From: Candidatus Eremiobacterota bacterium
GTDB lineage: Bacteria; Vulcanimicrobiota; Vulcanimicrobiia; Vulcanimicrobiales; Vulcanimicrobiaceae
DNA length: 64,000 nucleotides
Assembly: GCA_019235885.1 (NCBI GenBank)
Contig: JAFAKB010000026.1
Location: 1 to 64,000 of the forward strand
Reading direction: 5' to 3'
Positions within the stretch are counted from its first letter, which is position 1. Every line of letters starts with the position of its first letter. This document shows positions 31,556 through 40,735 of the stretch, piece by piece. The position numbers and the translations under genes were made by a program. Under the pieces are notes generated by a model, which saw only the letters and a program-made list of their open reading frames with translations, made no database searches and was not told the DNA's origin.

Positions 31556-32711
31556 ACGTCCGGCCTTTCCATGCGCCGCCCGCGCCGTGCAGGTGGCGCC
31601 GGGCCGAGTCGATCGTCATCCCCGTGTAGAGCAGCGCGGCAAGCGGAAGCGCGAGCGCGTTCATCGGCCGCATGCCGTAGAGCCGCAGCGTCGGCGCGTA
31701 CGCGAGCGCCATCGTTCCCCACGCGATGATTCCAGGAAACGCCACGTCGGCGCGGCGGCGGCGCGCGCCGGCGAACGTCGCCGCGACCGGGACGTAGGAG
31801 AGCAGCAGCATCCCCGCGACCGTGCCCGCGAGCACCAGCGGTGAATAGCGCAGCTGCGTGTACGCGGTGCGCGCGACCATCGACCAAATCTCCTGGAGCG
31901 AGCGGTACGGGCGCACGCTGCGCGAGCGCGTCGTCAACTCGAGCCGCAGCCCGCCGCCCTGCGCTTTCACCGCGGTCGCGAGGGCGCAGTCGTCGATCAG
32001 CTCGTCTTTGATGCGCTCCAGTCCGCCGATTCCGCGCAGCGCTTCGTCGGCGATGAGCACGCAGCCGCCGGCCGCGCCCGCGGTCGCGCGGCGATCGTCG
32101 TTCACCCATGCGAACGGGTACAGCATCCGAAAGAAAAAGACGAACGCCGGAATCAGCAGACGCTCCCACGGCGTGACGGAGTGCAGCGCGACCATCTGCG
32201 AGACGAGCGCGCGCCGTTCGCCGAGCGCGGTTGCGACGAGTCTGGCGAGCGTGTCGGGATCGTGCTCCACGTCGGCGTCGGTGAACCACCAGAACACGGG
32301 ACGCGCGCCGGCTGCGCGCGCCGCTTCGACGCCGCTCGCGAGCGCCCACACCTTGCCGGTCCAACCGTCGGGAGTCGGCGTGCCGTCGACCATGCTCGCG
32401 GGGTGCTGCGCCGCCGATGCGGCGATCGTCGCGCGCGCGACGGCGCCGGTGCCGTCGTCGCTGCGGTCGTCGACCAGCGTGATCGCGAACCGGCCGGGAT
32501 AGCGTTGCGCGAGCAGCGAGGAGAGCGTTTGCGCGACGACGTCGGCCTCGTTTCGCGCCGGCACGACGGCGTGCACGTCCGGCGCCGGGTCGCCGGGCGC
32601 CGGATCGCGGAGGCCGTCGGCACGCGAATCCCAAAACCGTCCTCGAGCGACGACCAGCCCCACCCACGCCGCCGCCGAGATCCACGCCGCGACCTTCAAC
32701 GCCTTGACCAT
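31536..32711 (-). CDS. hpnB: Hopanoid-associated glycosyltransferase HpnB
   Basis: A 391-residue family 2 glycosyltransferase with membrane anchors. An N-terminal helix precedes the GT-A domain: VHAVVPARNEADVVAQTLSSLL, VDDRSDDGTGAVAR, the DxD-type WWFTDADVEHD, and KDELIDDCAL (QxxRW-region equivalent). Three to four hydrophobic helices follow (about residues 275-370). This layout matches hopene-associated HpnB proteins. It would modify extended hopanoids or a related lipid; the sugar donor is unknown. Its start codon overlaps the start region of shc, transcribed in the opposite direction, and its end overlaps hpnG. Confidence 0.82.
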   Translation of the reverse strand: MVKALKVAAWISAAAWVGLVVARGRFWDSRADGLRDPAPGDPAPDVHAVVPARNEADVVAQTLSSLLAQRYPGRFAITLVDDRSDDGTGAVARATIAASAAQHPASMVDGTPTPDGWTGKVWALASGVEAARAAGARPVFWWFTDADVEHDPDTLARLVATALGERRALVSQMVALHSVTPWERLLIPAFVFFFRMLYPFAWVNDDRRATAGAAGGCVLIADEALRGIGGLERIKDELIDDCALATAVKAQGGGLRLELTTRSRSVRPYRSLQEIWSMVARTAYTQLRYSPLVLAGTVAGMLLLSYVPVAATFAGARRRRADVAFPGIIAWGTMALAYAPTLRLYGMRPMNALALPLAALLYTGMTIDSARRHLHGAGGAWKGRTFRPERR

Positions 32712-34686
32712 TCACGCAACGCCTTCGAATCGCGAGTCCGACCGCCCCGCCGCGCCGGCGCTGGACGACGCGATCGCGCGCGCGGTCGACGCGCTCTTTC
32801 AGCTCCAGCATCCGGACGGGTACTGGTGGGCCGAGCTGCAGTCGAACGTCTCGATCACGGCGGAGGTCGTGCTGCTGCACCACGTGTGGGGACGCTTCGA
32901 AAAGGTGCCGCGTGCGGCGGCGGAGCGGTACTTTCGCGGCGAGCAGCGCGAGCACGGCGGGTGGGAGCTCGCTTTCGGCGACGGCGGCGAGCTGAGCGTC
33001 ACCGTCGAGGCGTACATGGCCCTGCGCCTGCTCGGCGTTGCGGCCGACGATCCGGCCTTGCGGCGCGCGCGTGAGTTCGTGCTCGCGCGCGGCGGAATCA
33101 CGCGCACGCGCATCTTCACCAAGATGCACCTCGCGCTGATCGGCGCGTACGAGTGGGCGGGGCTGCCCGCGCTGCCGCCGTGGCTGATGGTCCTTCCCGA
33201 GCGCGGTCCGTTCTCGATCTACGAGCTTTCGAGCTGGGCGCGCGGCAGCACCGTGCCGCTGATCCTGCTCTTCGACCGCAAGCCCGTCTACGCGCCGGTG
33301 CTGCAGCTCGACGAGCTGTACGCCGAAGGCCGTGCGAACGCGCAGTTTGCGCTTCCAGCCGCGAACGGCGCCACCGAGCGCTTCTTCAACGGCGTCGACC
33401 GCGTGCTGAAATGGAGCGAGCGAACAGGACTCGTGCCGTTTCGCGCGCGCGGCATCGAGCTGGCCGAGCAGTGGACGGTCGAGCGGCAAGAGCACACCGG
33501 CGACTGGGGCGGGATCATCCCCGCGATGCTCAACGCGATGCTGGCGCTGCGCGCGATCGGCTACGACGCCAGCGATCCCGTCGTCGTGCGCGGCTGGTCG
33601 GCGATCGACGCCTTCACGATCACCGCGAACGGCGCGTACCGCGTGCAGCCGTGCATCTCGCCGGTCTGGGACACCGGCTTGGCGGTGCGCGCGCTGACCG
33701 ACGCCGGCGTGCCGCGCGACGATCCGCGGCTGGTCAGCGCCGCGACGTGGCTGCTCGAGAAGCAGATCGTCGCGCGCTACGGCGACTGGTCGGTGAAGAA
33801 CCGCACCGGAAAACCGGGCGGCTGGGCGTTCGAGTTCGAGAACTCCTGGTATCCCGACGTCGACGACACCGCGGTCGTCGCGATGGCGCTCGCCGCGGTC
33901 GAGCATCCGCAGCCCGAGCGCGTGCGCGGCGCGATCGCGCGCGCGGAGGAGTGGGTCGCGACGATGCAGTGCAGGACCGGCGGCTGGGCCGCCTTCGACG
34001 TCGACAACGACCAGGACTGGCTCAACCGCATCCCCTACGGCGACCTGCGGGCGATGATCGATCCGAGCACCGCCGACGTCACCGCGCGCGTGCTCGAGAT
34101 GCTCGCGCGCTGCGAGCTGCACGGCTTCGGCCGCGCGCGCGTCGAGCGCGGTCTGCGCTTTTTGCTGAACGAGCAGGAAGCCGACGGCGCCTGGTTCGGC
34201 CGCTGGGGCGTGAACTACGTGTACGGCACGAGCGGCGCGCTCGCCGCGTTGTGCGCCCTTCGACAAGCTCGGGATGACGTGGAGCCGGCTCAAGACGACG
34301 CGACGCTGCGGGCGATCGTGCGCGGCGCGGTGTGGCTGAAGAGCGTGCAGCAAGCGAACGGCGGTTGGGGCGAAACGACCGACAGCTATCGCGATCCTGC
34401 GCTGCGCGGGAGCGGTCCGCCGACGGCGAGTCAAACGGCGTGGGCGCTGATCGGCCTGATCGCGAGCGCGCAGCGTTTGCCGCAGATCGCGGAGGCGTTC
34501 GTGCCGTCGATCGAGCGGGGCGTCGAGTACCTGCTGCGCGCGCAGCGTGCCGACGGCAATTGGGATGAGCCGGAGTTCACCGGCACCGGCTTCCCGCAGC
34601 ACTTCTACTTGAACTACCACGCCTACCGGCTGTACTTTCCGCTCGCCGCGCTCGGGCGCTACGCGGCGTTCGCAGCCGCCCGTTAA
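32704..34686 (+). CDS. shc: Squalene-hopene cyclase
   Basis: A 660-residue class II triterpene cyclase that converts squalene to hopene/hopanol at the membrane. The protonating DxDD motif is DVDD (residues 385-388, in YPDVDDTA). Multiple QW-type repeats are visible (QxxDGxW near 34-41, GGWAFEFENSW, QCRTGGWAAFD, QQANGGWGE, QRADGNWDE). Length is normal. The TTG start overlaps the divergent hpnB start by 8 bases; no other start is available before the conserved N-terminal helix. A copy of the dispersed REP-like element lies in frame within the variable loop near residue 520. Confidence 0.93.
   Translation: MTIHATPSNRESDRPAAPALDDAIARAVDALFQLQHPDGYWWAELQSNVSITAEVVLLHHVWGRFEKVPRAAAERYFRGEQREHGGWELAFGDGGELSVTVEAYMALRLLGVAADDPALRRAREFVLARGGITRTRIFTKMHLALIGAYEWAGLPALPPWLMVLPERGPFSIYELSSWARGSTVPLILLFDRKPVYAPVLQLDELYAEGRANAQFALPAANGATERFFNGVDRVLKWSERTGLVPFRARGIELAEQWTVERQEHTGDWGGIIPAMLNAMLALRAIGYDASDPVVVRGWSAIDAFTITANGAYRVQPCISPVWDTGLAVRALTDAGVPRDDPRLVSAATWLLEKQIVARYGDWSVKNRTGKPGGWAFEFENSWYPDVDDTAVVAMALAAVEHPQPERVRGAIARAEEWVATMQCRTGGWAAFDVDNDQDWLNRIPYGDLRAMIDPSTADVTARVLEMLARCELHGFGRARVERGLRFLLNEQEADGAWFGRWGVNYVYGTSGALAALCALRQARDDVEPAQDDATLRAIVRGAVWLKSVQQANGGWGETTDSYRDPALRGSGPPTASQTAWALIGLIASAQRLPQIAEAFVPSIERGVEYLLRAQRADGNWDEPEFTGTGFPQHFYLNYHAYRLYFPLAALGRYAAFAAAR
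34257..34278 (-). repeat. REP-like element inside shc coding sequence
   Basis: CCTTCGACAAGCTCGGGATGAC is a copy of the dispersed element in reverse orientation. It is translated in the cyclase frame as part of ALRQARDDV, a loop between QW-repeat helices, and does not interrupt the gene. Confidence 0.6.
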
Positions 34687-35417
34687 AGCTTGATGCCGAC
34701 GCCGGCGTACGGATCGGAGCGGATGAAGCGGTTCAGGTTCGAGAGGTTGCGGCCGGTCCGCACTTCGCTCGCGTAGCCCAAGACGCCGTAGAGCGGCGTG
34801 CGCGCGCCGCGCAGGACCGCGCCCAGCTCGATCTTCGAGATGTCGAAGGCAGGCGTCATCGTTCGCGTGGGAAGCGTCTCGGTGACGTACGTGCCGGACG
34901 CCGCAGGATAGTAGTACATCGACGCGAACGGCCGCACCCCCGGCGCGGTCGACGGCCGCAGCTCGAGGCCGAGCCCGGCGCCGGTGAGCTGCGGGTAGTG
35001 ATAGTTCGTCGTCGTGTGCACGACGCCCAGGCCGGCGTACAGCGGAAGGACGCGCGCGATTCGCCGTTCGAGGTGCGCTTCGAACGAGGAGTCGCGCGCC
35101 AGGAACGGGCGCACCGTGCCGAACCCGCCTTCGAGCCGCGCGTAGCGCGTGAGCGAGCCCGGGCCGGCGCTCTCGGTCAGGTAGACGCTGCGCCAGTACT
35201 GCAGCATGACGGCGTAGTCGCCGAACGCCACGCCGGCCCGCACGCCGAGCGACTGCGGGTATTGGTCGCCATCGCTCGAGCGCTCATTGTAGGTATCGCC
35301 GAGCGGGCGGATCAGCTCGAGCGATGCGGTCGGTTCAGGCTGCGCCGCGCACGGCAGCGCGCCGCAAGCGGCGGCCGCAAGCGCTGCAACCGCAGCGGTG
35401 ACGATTCGGCGCTGCAC
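34683..35417 (-). CDS. Outer-membrane beta-barrel-like protein
   Basis: A 244-residue exported protein with a signal peptide (AAVAALAAAACGALPCAA) and a series of amphipathic strands with alternating aromatic residues (YAVMLQYWRSVYL, GLGVVHTTTNYHYP, PFASMYYYPAASG), ending in a strand GVGIKL. This is the layout of small outer-membrane barrels. No specific family is recognised. It converges on shc with a 4-base overlap of stop codons and is followed in the same direction, upstream, by two propeller lipoprotein genes that could share its transcript. Its position in the hopanoid locus is suggestive but not informative. Confidence 0.65.
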   Translation of the reverse strand: MQRRIVTAAVAALAAAACGALPCAAQPEPTASLELIRPLGDTYNERSSDGDQYPQSLGVRAGVAFGDYAVMLQYWRSVYLTESAGPGSLTRYARLEGGFGTVRPFLARDSSFEAHLERRIARVLPLYAGLGVVHTTTNYHYPQLTGAGLGLELRPSTAPGVRPFASMYYYPAASGTYVTETLPTRTMTPAFDISKIELGAVLRGARTPLYGVLGYASEVRTGRNLSNLNRFIRSDPYAGVGIKL

Positions 35418-35421
35418 CCGC

Positions 35422-37281
35422 TCAGTCGCCGAACGTGATGTAGGTCGGACCGCTCAGCTGCGTGTCGGCGCCCTGGTAGGTGAACGCCGGTGTCGAGCCG
35501 CTTACGGTCGGGTCGAAGATCGAGATGCTGTTGTTGCCGAAGTTGGTGACGTAGACGTCGATGAACGGCGGCATCTGCTCGCTCGCCGCGCTCGGGTGGC
35601 GGATCGCGATCCCCCACGGCTGGTTGAGGCCGGTGAAGGTGCGGGTGGGCGTCGCCGCCCCGTTCGCACCCGAAGCATAAACGAGCACCGTGTTGCTGTT
35701 GAAGCTCGCGACGTACAGGTTGTCGCTGCCGTCGAGCGCAACGCCGCGCGGGCCGCTCAGGCCGCTCGTCCCCGCCGTGATCTGCCGGTTCGGCGCGAAG
35801 CTTCCGTTCTGATCGGCCGGGAAGTAGACGTTGATCGTATTCGTCGTGAAGTTCGCCACGTAGAGATTCCCGGCGCTGTCGTACGCGATCCCCTCCGGGT
35901 TCACCAGCTGCGTGGACGGGCCGGCGAGCGTCGCAACCGGGGGACCGCTCATGCCCGGTGCAAACGTCAACACCGCATCGAACAACGACGGCGCCTCCGG
36001 AACGCGGCGAGAGCTGGAGAGATTGGCGGTCGCGCACAGGTGGCAGACGACGCTGACGTTCCCGTTCGGCGCGGTCGCGACGCCGTACCCGGACGTGGCG
36101 ACGCTGTCGGTGAAGTCCGGCGGCTCGTTTCCGTTGGGACACGTGTTCGGCGGGTTGTAGCCGTTGAGCGTCGTCATGGACGAGCCGGCGACGTACAAAA
36201 TTCCGCTCGTGTCGTAGCTGACGCCGCGCGGCGCGTTCAGCCCCGTGGCGGCGCCGCCCAGCACGCGCGTCGGCGCCTCGTCCATTCCGTTCGCGACGGT
36301 GGGGAACGCGGTGTTTCCGTAGTACGGGAAGTACGAGGTCACCGTGTTCGAGGTCGAGTTCGACACCGTGATGTTACGGTTGTTGAACACCCCCGAGATG
36401 TTGTCGATCTGCAGCGCGTTCGTGCCGGTCGCGACGTTCGGAGTCGTCGCCGAGATGCCGCGTGACGTCCCCGGGACGATGACGACGCCGCGCCCGCTCG
36501 GCGTCGGGTCGTCGACCGAACCCCGCCGGCAGGCGATCGCGGTCAGCGGGCTGCGGCCGTTGTAGCGCACCGTCACCGGGGTTCCGGGCGCGGAGATCGT
36601 TGACGGCGACAACGCATCGAGATCTGTCGTGCCGGAACTCGTGTCCTCGCTCAGCGTAATGGTGACCGGGTTGCCGGCGGTATCGGAGTACCCGCCCGGA
36701 CCGACGATCGTGTTCCCGCTCGCGTCCTGCGCGTTGACAAGCACGCCGATCGTCATCGGAACGTTCTCGACCGCCGCACCCTGACCGTTGGGGTAGCTGA
36801 AATCGACGGTGATGTGCTGGACGACGCCGTTCATCACGACGTTCAGCGGGTTCACCGCGCCGGCGGTGATCGTCGCGTTCATCGACGCGGTCGACAGTTT
36901 GTTGCCCAGCCCGCCGGGCTGGTCGTAGGCGGTGAAGGTCAGGGTCGACGTCCCACCGTTCAGATCCGCGTTGACGGTGCACTGCAGCGCGCCGCTTCCG
37001 AGTGTCGTGCAACCCGGCGAGCTCGCGCTCAGGTTCGCGACGGTCACCACCGAACCGCCGGAGGAGATGACGAGCGATTTCGTCGCGCTGCTCACGTAGC
37101 GCGTGCGGCGCACGCCGCTGGTGGTCTTCCCGGACGGAACCGTGATGATAATCTGCGCGGTGCCCTTCGCGGCACCGCCACCCGGCGGGGACGGCGCACC
37201 GGGAGCCGATGAACCACCGCCACTGCCGCCGCACCCGGCAAGCATCACGAACGCGGTCAAGACTGAGAGCCGGCGCGTCAT
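35422..37281 (-). CDS. Lipoprotein with Ig-like region and NHL propeller
   Basis: A 619-residue lipoprotein: lipobox VMLAGCGGSGG, a Ser/Gly/Pro linker, a conserved module with IIITVPSGKTTSGVRRTRYVS...SLVISSGG that is also present in the next gene, one or two Ig-like beta domains (about residues 60-290), and an NHL-type propeller (about 330-619) with repeats such as GIAYDSAGNLYVANF and GVALDGSDNLYVASF. Probable surface protein for binding or scaffolding. It follows its paralog with an ATGA overlap and ends 4 bases before the barrel gene start, so three genes likely form one operon. Confidence 0.75.
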   Translation of the reverse strand: MTRRLSVLTAFVMLAGCGGSGGGSSAPGAPSPPGGGAAKGTAQIIITVPSGKTTSGVRRTRYVSSATKSLVISSGGSVVTVANLSASSPGCTTLGSGALQCTVNADLNGGTSTLTFTAYDQPGGLGNKLSTASMNATITAGAVNPLNVVMNGVVQHITVDFSYPNGQGAAVENVPMTIGVLVNAQDASGNTIVGPGGYSDTAGNPVTITLSEDTSSGTTDLDALSPSTISAPGTPVTVRYNGRSPLTAIACRRGSVDDPTPSGRGVVIVPGTSRGISATTPNVATGTNALQIDNISGVFNNRNITVSNSTSNTVTSYFPYYGNTAFPTVANGMDEAPTRVLGGAATGLNAPRGVSYDTSGILYVAGSSMTTLNGYNPPNTCPNGNEPPDFTDSVATSGYGVATAPNGNVSVVCHLCATANLSSSRRVPEAPSLFDAVLTFAPGMSGPPVATLAGPSTQLVNPEGIAYDSAGNLYVANFTTNTINVYFPADQNGSFAPNRQITAGTSGLSGPRGVALDGSDNLYVASFNSNTVLVYASGANGAATPTRTFTGLNQPWGIAIRHPSAASEQMPPFIDVYVTNFGNNSISIFDPTVSGSTPAFTYQGADTQLSGPTYITFGD

Positions 37282-38999
37282 CGGACGTTCACCCGTCCGA
37301 CGCCCGGGATGAGATTTTCGGTGAACCACACGTTCCCGTCCGAGCCCGGCGCGATCCCGAGCGGCTCGGACGACACCGTGATCCCGTAGCCGCTCCCCGG
37401 CGGCGGCTGCGGATACAACGTCAGCGTCCCGGACGGCGTCACCTTGCCGATCTCGTCGAAGAACGTTCCGGTGAACCACAGGTTGCCGTCGGGGCCTGCG
37501 GCGATGCAGCCGTTCGTGTCGTTCCCGGTGAAGCGCGTGATCGTTCCGGACGGCGTGATCCGCGCGACGTCCGAACCTTCGGTGAACCAGACGTTGCCGT
37601 CCGGTCCCGGAGCGACGCCGGAGACGAACGTCTGCGTCAGCGCGTACTCCGTCACCGCACCGGCCGGCGTGATCTGCGCGATCTTCGGCGGGTTTCCGCT
37701 GGTGACGTCTTGCTCGAGCCACCACACGTTGCCGTTCGGACCCTTCGCCATCGAGCACGGCCCCAGAAAGGCTGCCACGGCGCTGTAGGTGATCCCGGTC
37801 GTGAACATCGTCACCGCCCCGGAGGTGGTAATCCGGCCCACCGCAGGATGCGCCTCGTCGGTGAACCACAGGTTGCCGTCGGCGGCGGCCGCGATCGACG
37901 CCGGTTTCGTTCCGGCCGGGATCCCCGTGCTGAACTCGGTGATCGTCCCGTTCATCGTGATCCGGCCGATCCGCCCGGCGCCTTCGGCGAACCACATGTT
38001 ACCGTCGGGGCCGGCCGTGATCCCGGCCGCCGACGAGAACGGCGTCATGCCGCCCGAGAACTCCGTCACCTTGCCGTGCGGCGTGATGCGGCCGACGCGA
38101 TCGCCGGCGGTCTCGGTGAACCAGACGTTGCCGTCGGGACCGAGCGCTGCGCCGGACGGGCCGCTGTTCGCCGAGATGCCGCTGCGGAACTCGGTCACTA
38201 GCGCGCTGGTCCCGCCGATGGTCAGGGTTGCGTTCTTCGACGTCACGCCCGGCGCCGAAGCGGTGATCGTCGCGCTCGCCAGCGCGCCGCCGGTGTAGTG
38301 CAGCGTGACGTCGCCGGTCGGCGCGGTAAAGGTGTGCTGCGCGGGGAGCGTCGTCGCGCCGCTCGCGTCGGAGTCGCTGAGCGTGACCGTAAGCGCGTTC
38401 CCGCTCGCGTCGGCGAACGGCTGCGGGCCGACGATCACGTTCCCGTCGGGATCGAGCGCGTTCAAGATGATCGCCGTATCCGCGGCCGTTCCGGACGGGA
38501 GCGTTGCGGGGTCGAGCGCGAGCGCGAGCGAGGCGACGATCCCGCTCAGGGTCAGATTGATCGTCGTCGGCCCGCTCGGCGCGGCGGTCACTTGCAGCGC
38601 CGCGACGGCGACCTTGGTCCCGGTCCCGCCGGGATGGTCGTAGGTCGCGATGGTCAACGTGTTCGTTCCGGACGGAACGGTCGCGCTCACCGTGCAGGTC
38701 AGCGGGGTCGATCCGGTCGGCGGGGTGCAGCCCGGCGACTGCGGCGTCAGATTGGCGGTGACGATCACCGGCCCGCCGTTCGCGATCGTCAGCGACTGCG
38801 TCGACGGGCTCACGTACGCGGGGCGCCGTCGCGCGGCGGACGAGCTCGAACCCGACGGGACGCGGATGACGAAGGTCAGGCTCGCGGGCGCGCGCGGACC
38901 CGCCGGCCCACTCGTCGCCGGAGCGACGGACACGCCACCGCCGCCGCAGCTACAGAGCACGGCGGCGAACGCTATGAATGCGACGACTCGACGAACCAT
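37278..38999 (-). CDS. Lipoprotein with Ig-like region and Vgb-type propeller
   Basis: A 573-residue paralog of the preceding lipoprotein in N-terminal architecture: lipobox VLCSCGGGG, then the shared module [28 protein letters not shown] (split here for length: [11 protein letters not shown] and [11 protein letters not shown]), Ig-like domains, and a C-terminal seven-bladed propeller with repeats [30 protein letters not shown] and [10 protein letters not shown]. This repeat is typical of virginiamycin B lyase-like proteins, here more likely a binding module. First gene of the three-gene minus-strand group. The promoter region lies between it and the divergent TP-repeat lipoprotein gene. Confidence 0.78.
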   Translation of the reverse strand: MVRRVVAFIAFAAVLCSCGGGGVSVAPATSGPAGPRAPASLTFVIRVPSGSSSSAARRRPAYVSPSTQSLTIANGGPVIVTANLTPQSPGCTPPTGSTPLTCTVSATVPSGTNTLTIATYDHPGGTGTKVAVAALQVTAAPSGPTTINLTLSGIVASLALALDPATLPSGTAADTAIILNALDPDGNVIVGPQPFADASGNALTVTLSDSDASGATTLPAQHTFTAPTGDVTLHYTGGALASATITASAPGVTSKNATLTIGGTSALVTEFRSGISANSGPSGAALGPDGNVWFTETAGDRVGRITPHGKVTEFSGGMTPFSSAAGITAGPDGNMWFAEGAGRIGRITMNGTITEFSTGIPAGTKPASIAAAADGNLWFTDEAHPAVGRITTSGAVTMFTTGITYSAVAAFLGPCSMAKGPNGNVWWLEQDVTSGNPPKIAQITPAGAVTEYALTQTFVSGVAPGPDGNVWFTEGSDVARITPSGTITRFTGNDTNGCIAAGPDGNLWFTGTFFDEIGKVTPSGTLTLYPQPPPGSGYGITVSSEPLGIAPGSDGNVWFTENLIPGVGRVNVR

Positions 39000-39160
39000 G
39001 TGCGGTCCTCTCGGACAGGATCCCGTCTCGCTGCAATACGCAGCGTCCTTGGCCGAATCCCTTGCACGCCCCGGCGAGGCAAAGGAAAACCTGCCGGCTT
39101 CCGCTTACTCATGGGCCAAGCGTTCGCGGCGGGACGGCGCGCGCCGAAAAGGAGATCGCC

Positions 39161-39757
39161 ATGGCGTTGCGCCGCGATCCGGCGTTCATTCTGCGGTGGT
39201 TCGTTTTGGTCGGTGCCCTCTTCGTCGGCGCCGGTCTTCCCGCGTGCAGCGGCTCGGGCGGAACCGCATCGGTCGTCGTGCCGACTCCGACACCGTCGCC
39301 GTCGCCGACGCATTCACCAACGCCGACACCATCCGCGACGCCTACGCCGTCGCCGACTCCAACTCCAACTCCAACTCCGACGCCGACTCCAACGCCGACG
39401 CCGACGCCGACGCCGACACCGACACCGACACCAACGCCAACACCGACCCCGACGCCGGTGCCGGCGAATCCCGTCGCATCGCCGAACCCGATGTTCTTCA
39501 GCAACACCGGCGCGGCGCACAATCAGACGTTGACGGTGACCGAGCAGAACTACACGGGTTCGCTTACGGTTTCCAACGGCAGCCCGTCGTGCAGCGGCAT
39601 CGTAACCGTCTCACCGAGCTCCTCACCCAGCACGCCGGCCGCGTTCACCGTGACGCCGGTCGCGGCGGGAATGTGCAATCTCGTCGTGACCGATAGCGGC
39701 GGACGCAGCGTCACCGTGAACGTGACCGTGACGGTCACGCCGGTAACGGTTACGTAG
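39161..39757 (+). CDS. Lipoprotein with long Thr-Pro repeat
   Basis: A 198-residue lipoprotein: signal segment [22 protein letters not shown] with lipobox-like LPAC, then about 60 residues of TP/SP repeats, and a small C-terminal Ig-like beta domain (residues 105-198; [27 protein letters not shown] and [12 protein letters not shown]). The repeat should form an extended rod lifting the domain off the membrane. AAGGAGA lies 6 bases before the ATG. The last 8 bases overlap the convergent diiron protein gene. Specific role unknown. Confidence 0.75.
   Translation: MALRRDPAFILRWFVLVGALFVGAGLPACSGSGGTASVVVPTPTPSPSPTHSPTPTPSATPTPSPTPTPTPTPTPTPTPTPTPTPTPTPTPTPTPTPTPVPANPVASPNPMFFSNTGAAHNQTLTVTEQNYTGSLTVSNGSPSCSGIVTVSPSSSPSTPAAFTVTPVAAGMCNLVVTDSGGRSVTVNVTVTVTPVTVT
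39281..39462 (+). repeat. Thr-Pro-encoding simple repeat
   Basis: A run of ACNCCN hexamer units (about 180 bases) coding for TPTPTP in the lipoprotein gene. Synonymous third positions vary (ACG CCG, ACT CCA, ACA CCG), so the repeat is old rather than freshly expanded. Confidence 0.8.
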
Positions 39758-40652
39758 CGGCGTTCTCCGCGCCGGCTCGTGCCGTCGCCGCGCGCACGCC
39801 GTTGTGCGGCGGTGCCGGTGCGTTTGCGTCGCGGCGCGGCGGCAGCATGCGAATTCCGAGCAGCAGCGCGGTCGCGACCGCGGGCATGATCGTTGGTTTC
39901 AGCAGCCGGCGGTCGAGCCGCGCCATCACGCGGCGGTTCTCGGCGAGCGCCGCTTCGAGAAACATCAGCGGCGTAATGCTCTTCACGATGGCGTCGAGCT
40001 CGGGATCGTCCAGCCTGCTCGGAATCAGCGGCGCCGCGGCGGCGCCCTGCGCGGTTCCGAGGATCGCGCGCACGTGGTACCGCAGCGAGGTGAAGGTGCG
40101 CAGGAACGGCTTGTCGCGTCCCGCGAGCGCTTCTTCGTAACGCCACCAGTTGATGAAGAACGCGATGTGGCGCGCCTCTTCGTAGAGCACGTTCTCGAAG
40201 ATCGCCATCAGCGGCTCCGGAAAGAGCCCTTTCTCCCTGGCCAGGGCAAAGGCGCCGAAACCAACGAACGAGTCGCTGCACTCACCGAAACCGAAGATGC
40301 AGAAATCGTCCCTGCGGGCGGGCGGGTCCTCGATCGGGATCTCCGGGACGTCGATCTGGTAGCGCTCGACGACGTGCGACATCAAGCGCCCGTGGCGGGT
40401 CTCCTCGACGCCCTGCAGCGCGACCGCTTCGCGGATCAGCGGGTCCTCCAGCGTGCGCGCGAACGCGGTCACCATCCGCCCGGCGCGCTGCTCGATCGAG
40501 CGCGCGTAGCTCCAGAACGGGAAGGCGCGCAGCCGTGCCAGGTGGGCGGCGCCGAGCACCGGCCACGGCAGCTCGGCCGGCTCGAACGGGACGTGCGTGT
40601 CGATGAACGTCCGGCAAAAAACGTCGCGGTGCTGAGGCGTCCCGACGAGCAT
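39750..40652 (-). CDS. Ferritin-like diiron protein of hopanoid locus
   Basis: A 300-residue helical protein with diiron motifs E84xxH87 (EETRHGR) and E159xxH162 (EEARHIAFF), plus further glutamates in the helices between. It belongs to the ferritin-like superfamily, distinct from the diiron protein at 10.1 kb. It is divergent from the squalene synthase gene with 83 bases between them, and converges with the TP-repeat lipoprotein. An oxygenase or desaturase-type role on hopanoids or other lipids is possible given the setting, but no member with known function comes to mind. ATG 40652 is chosen; the open frame continues upstream without conserved sequence. Confidence 0.65.
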   Translation of the reverse strand: MLVGTPQHRDVFCRTFIDTHVPFEPAELPWPVLGAAHLARLRAFPFWSYARSIEQRAGRMVTAFARTLEDPLIREAVALQGVEETRHGRLMSHVVERYQIDVPEIPIEDPPARRDDFCIFGFGECSDSFVGFGAFALAREKGLFPEPLMAIFENVLYEEARHIAFFINWWRYEEALAGRDKPFLRTFTSLRYHVRAILGTAQGAAAAPLIPSRLDDPELDAIVKSITPLMFLEAALAENRRVMARLDRRLLKPTIMPAVATALLLGIRMLPPRRDANAPAPPHNGVRAATARAGAENAAT

Positions 40653-40735
40653 GTCGCTCCTAGTGCGCCGTCTCGGCAAGGCCCCTCCTGCCCGAGGGAG
40701 AGGCCCGGACGCTTGGACGACGGAAGAGGCATGCC

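Noticed and set aside
39281-39462. CRISPR-like or regulatory tandem array
   Set aside because: The repeat is a coding Thr-Pro repeat in frame with a lipoprotein; there are no spacers. No CRISPR array was seen anywhere in the window.
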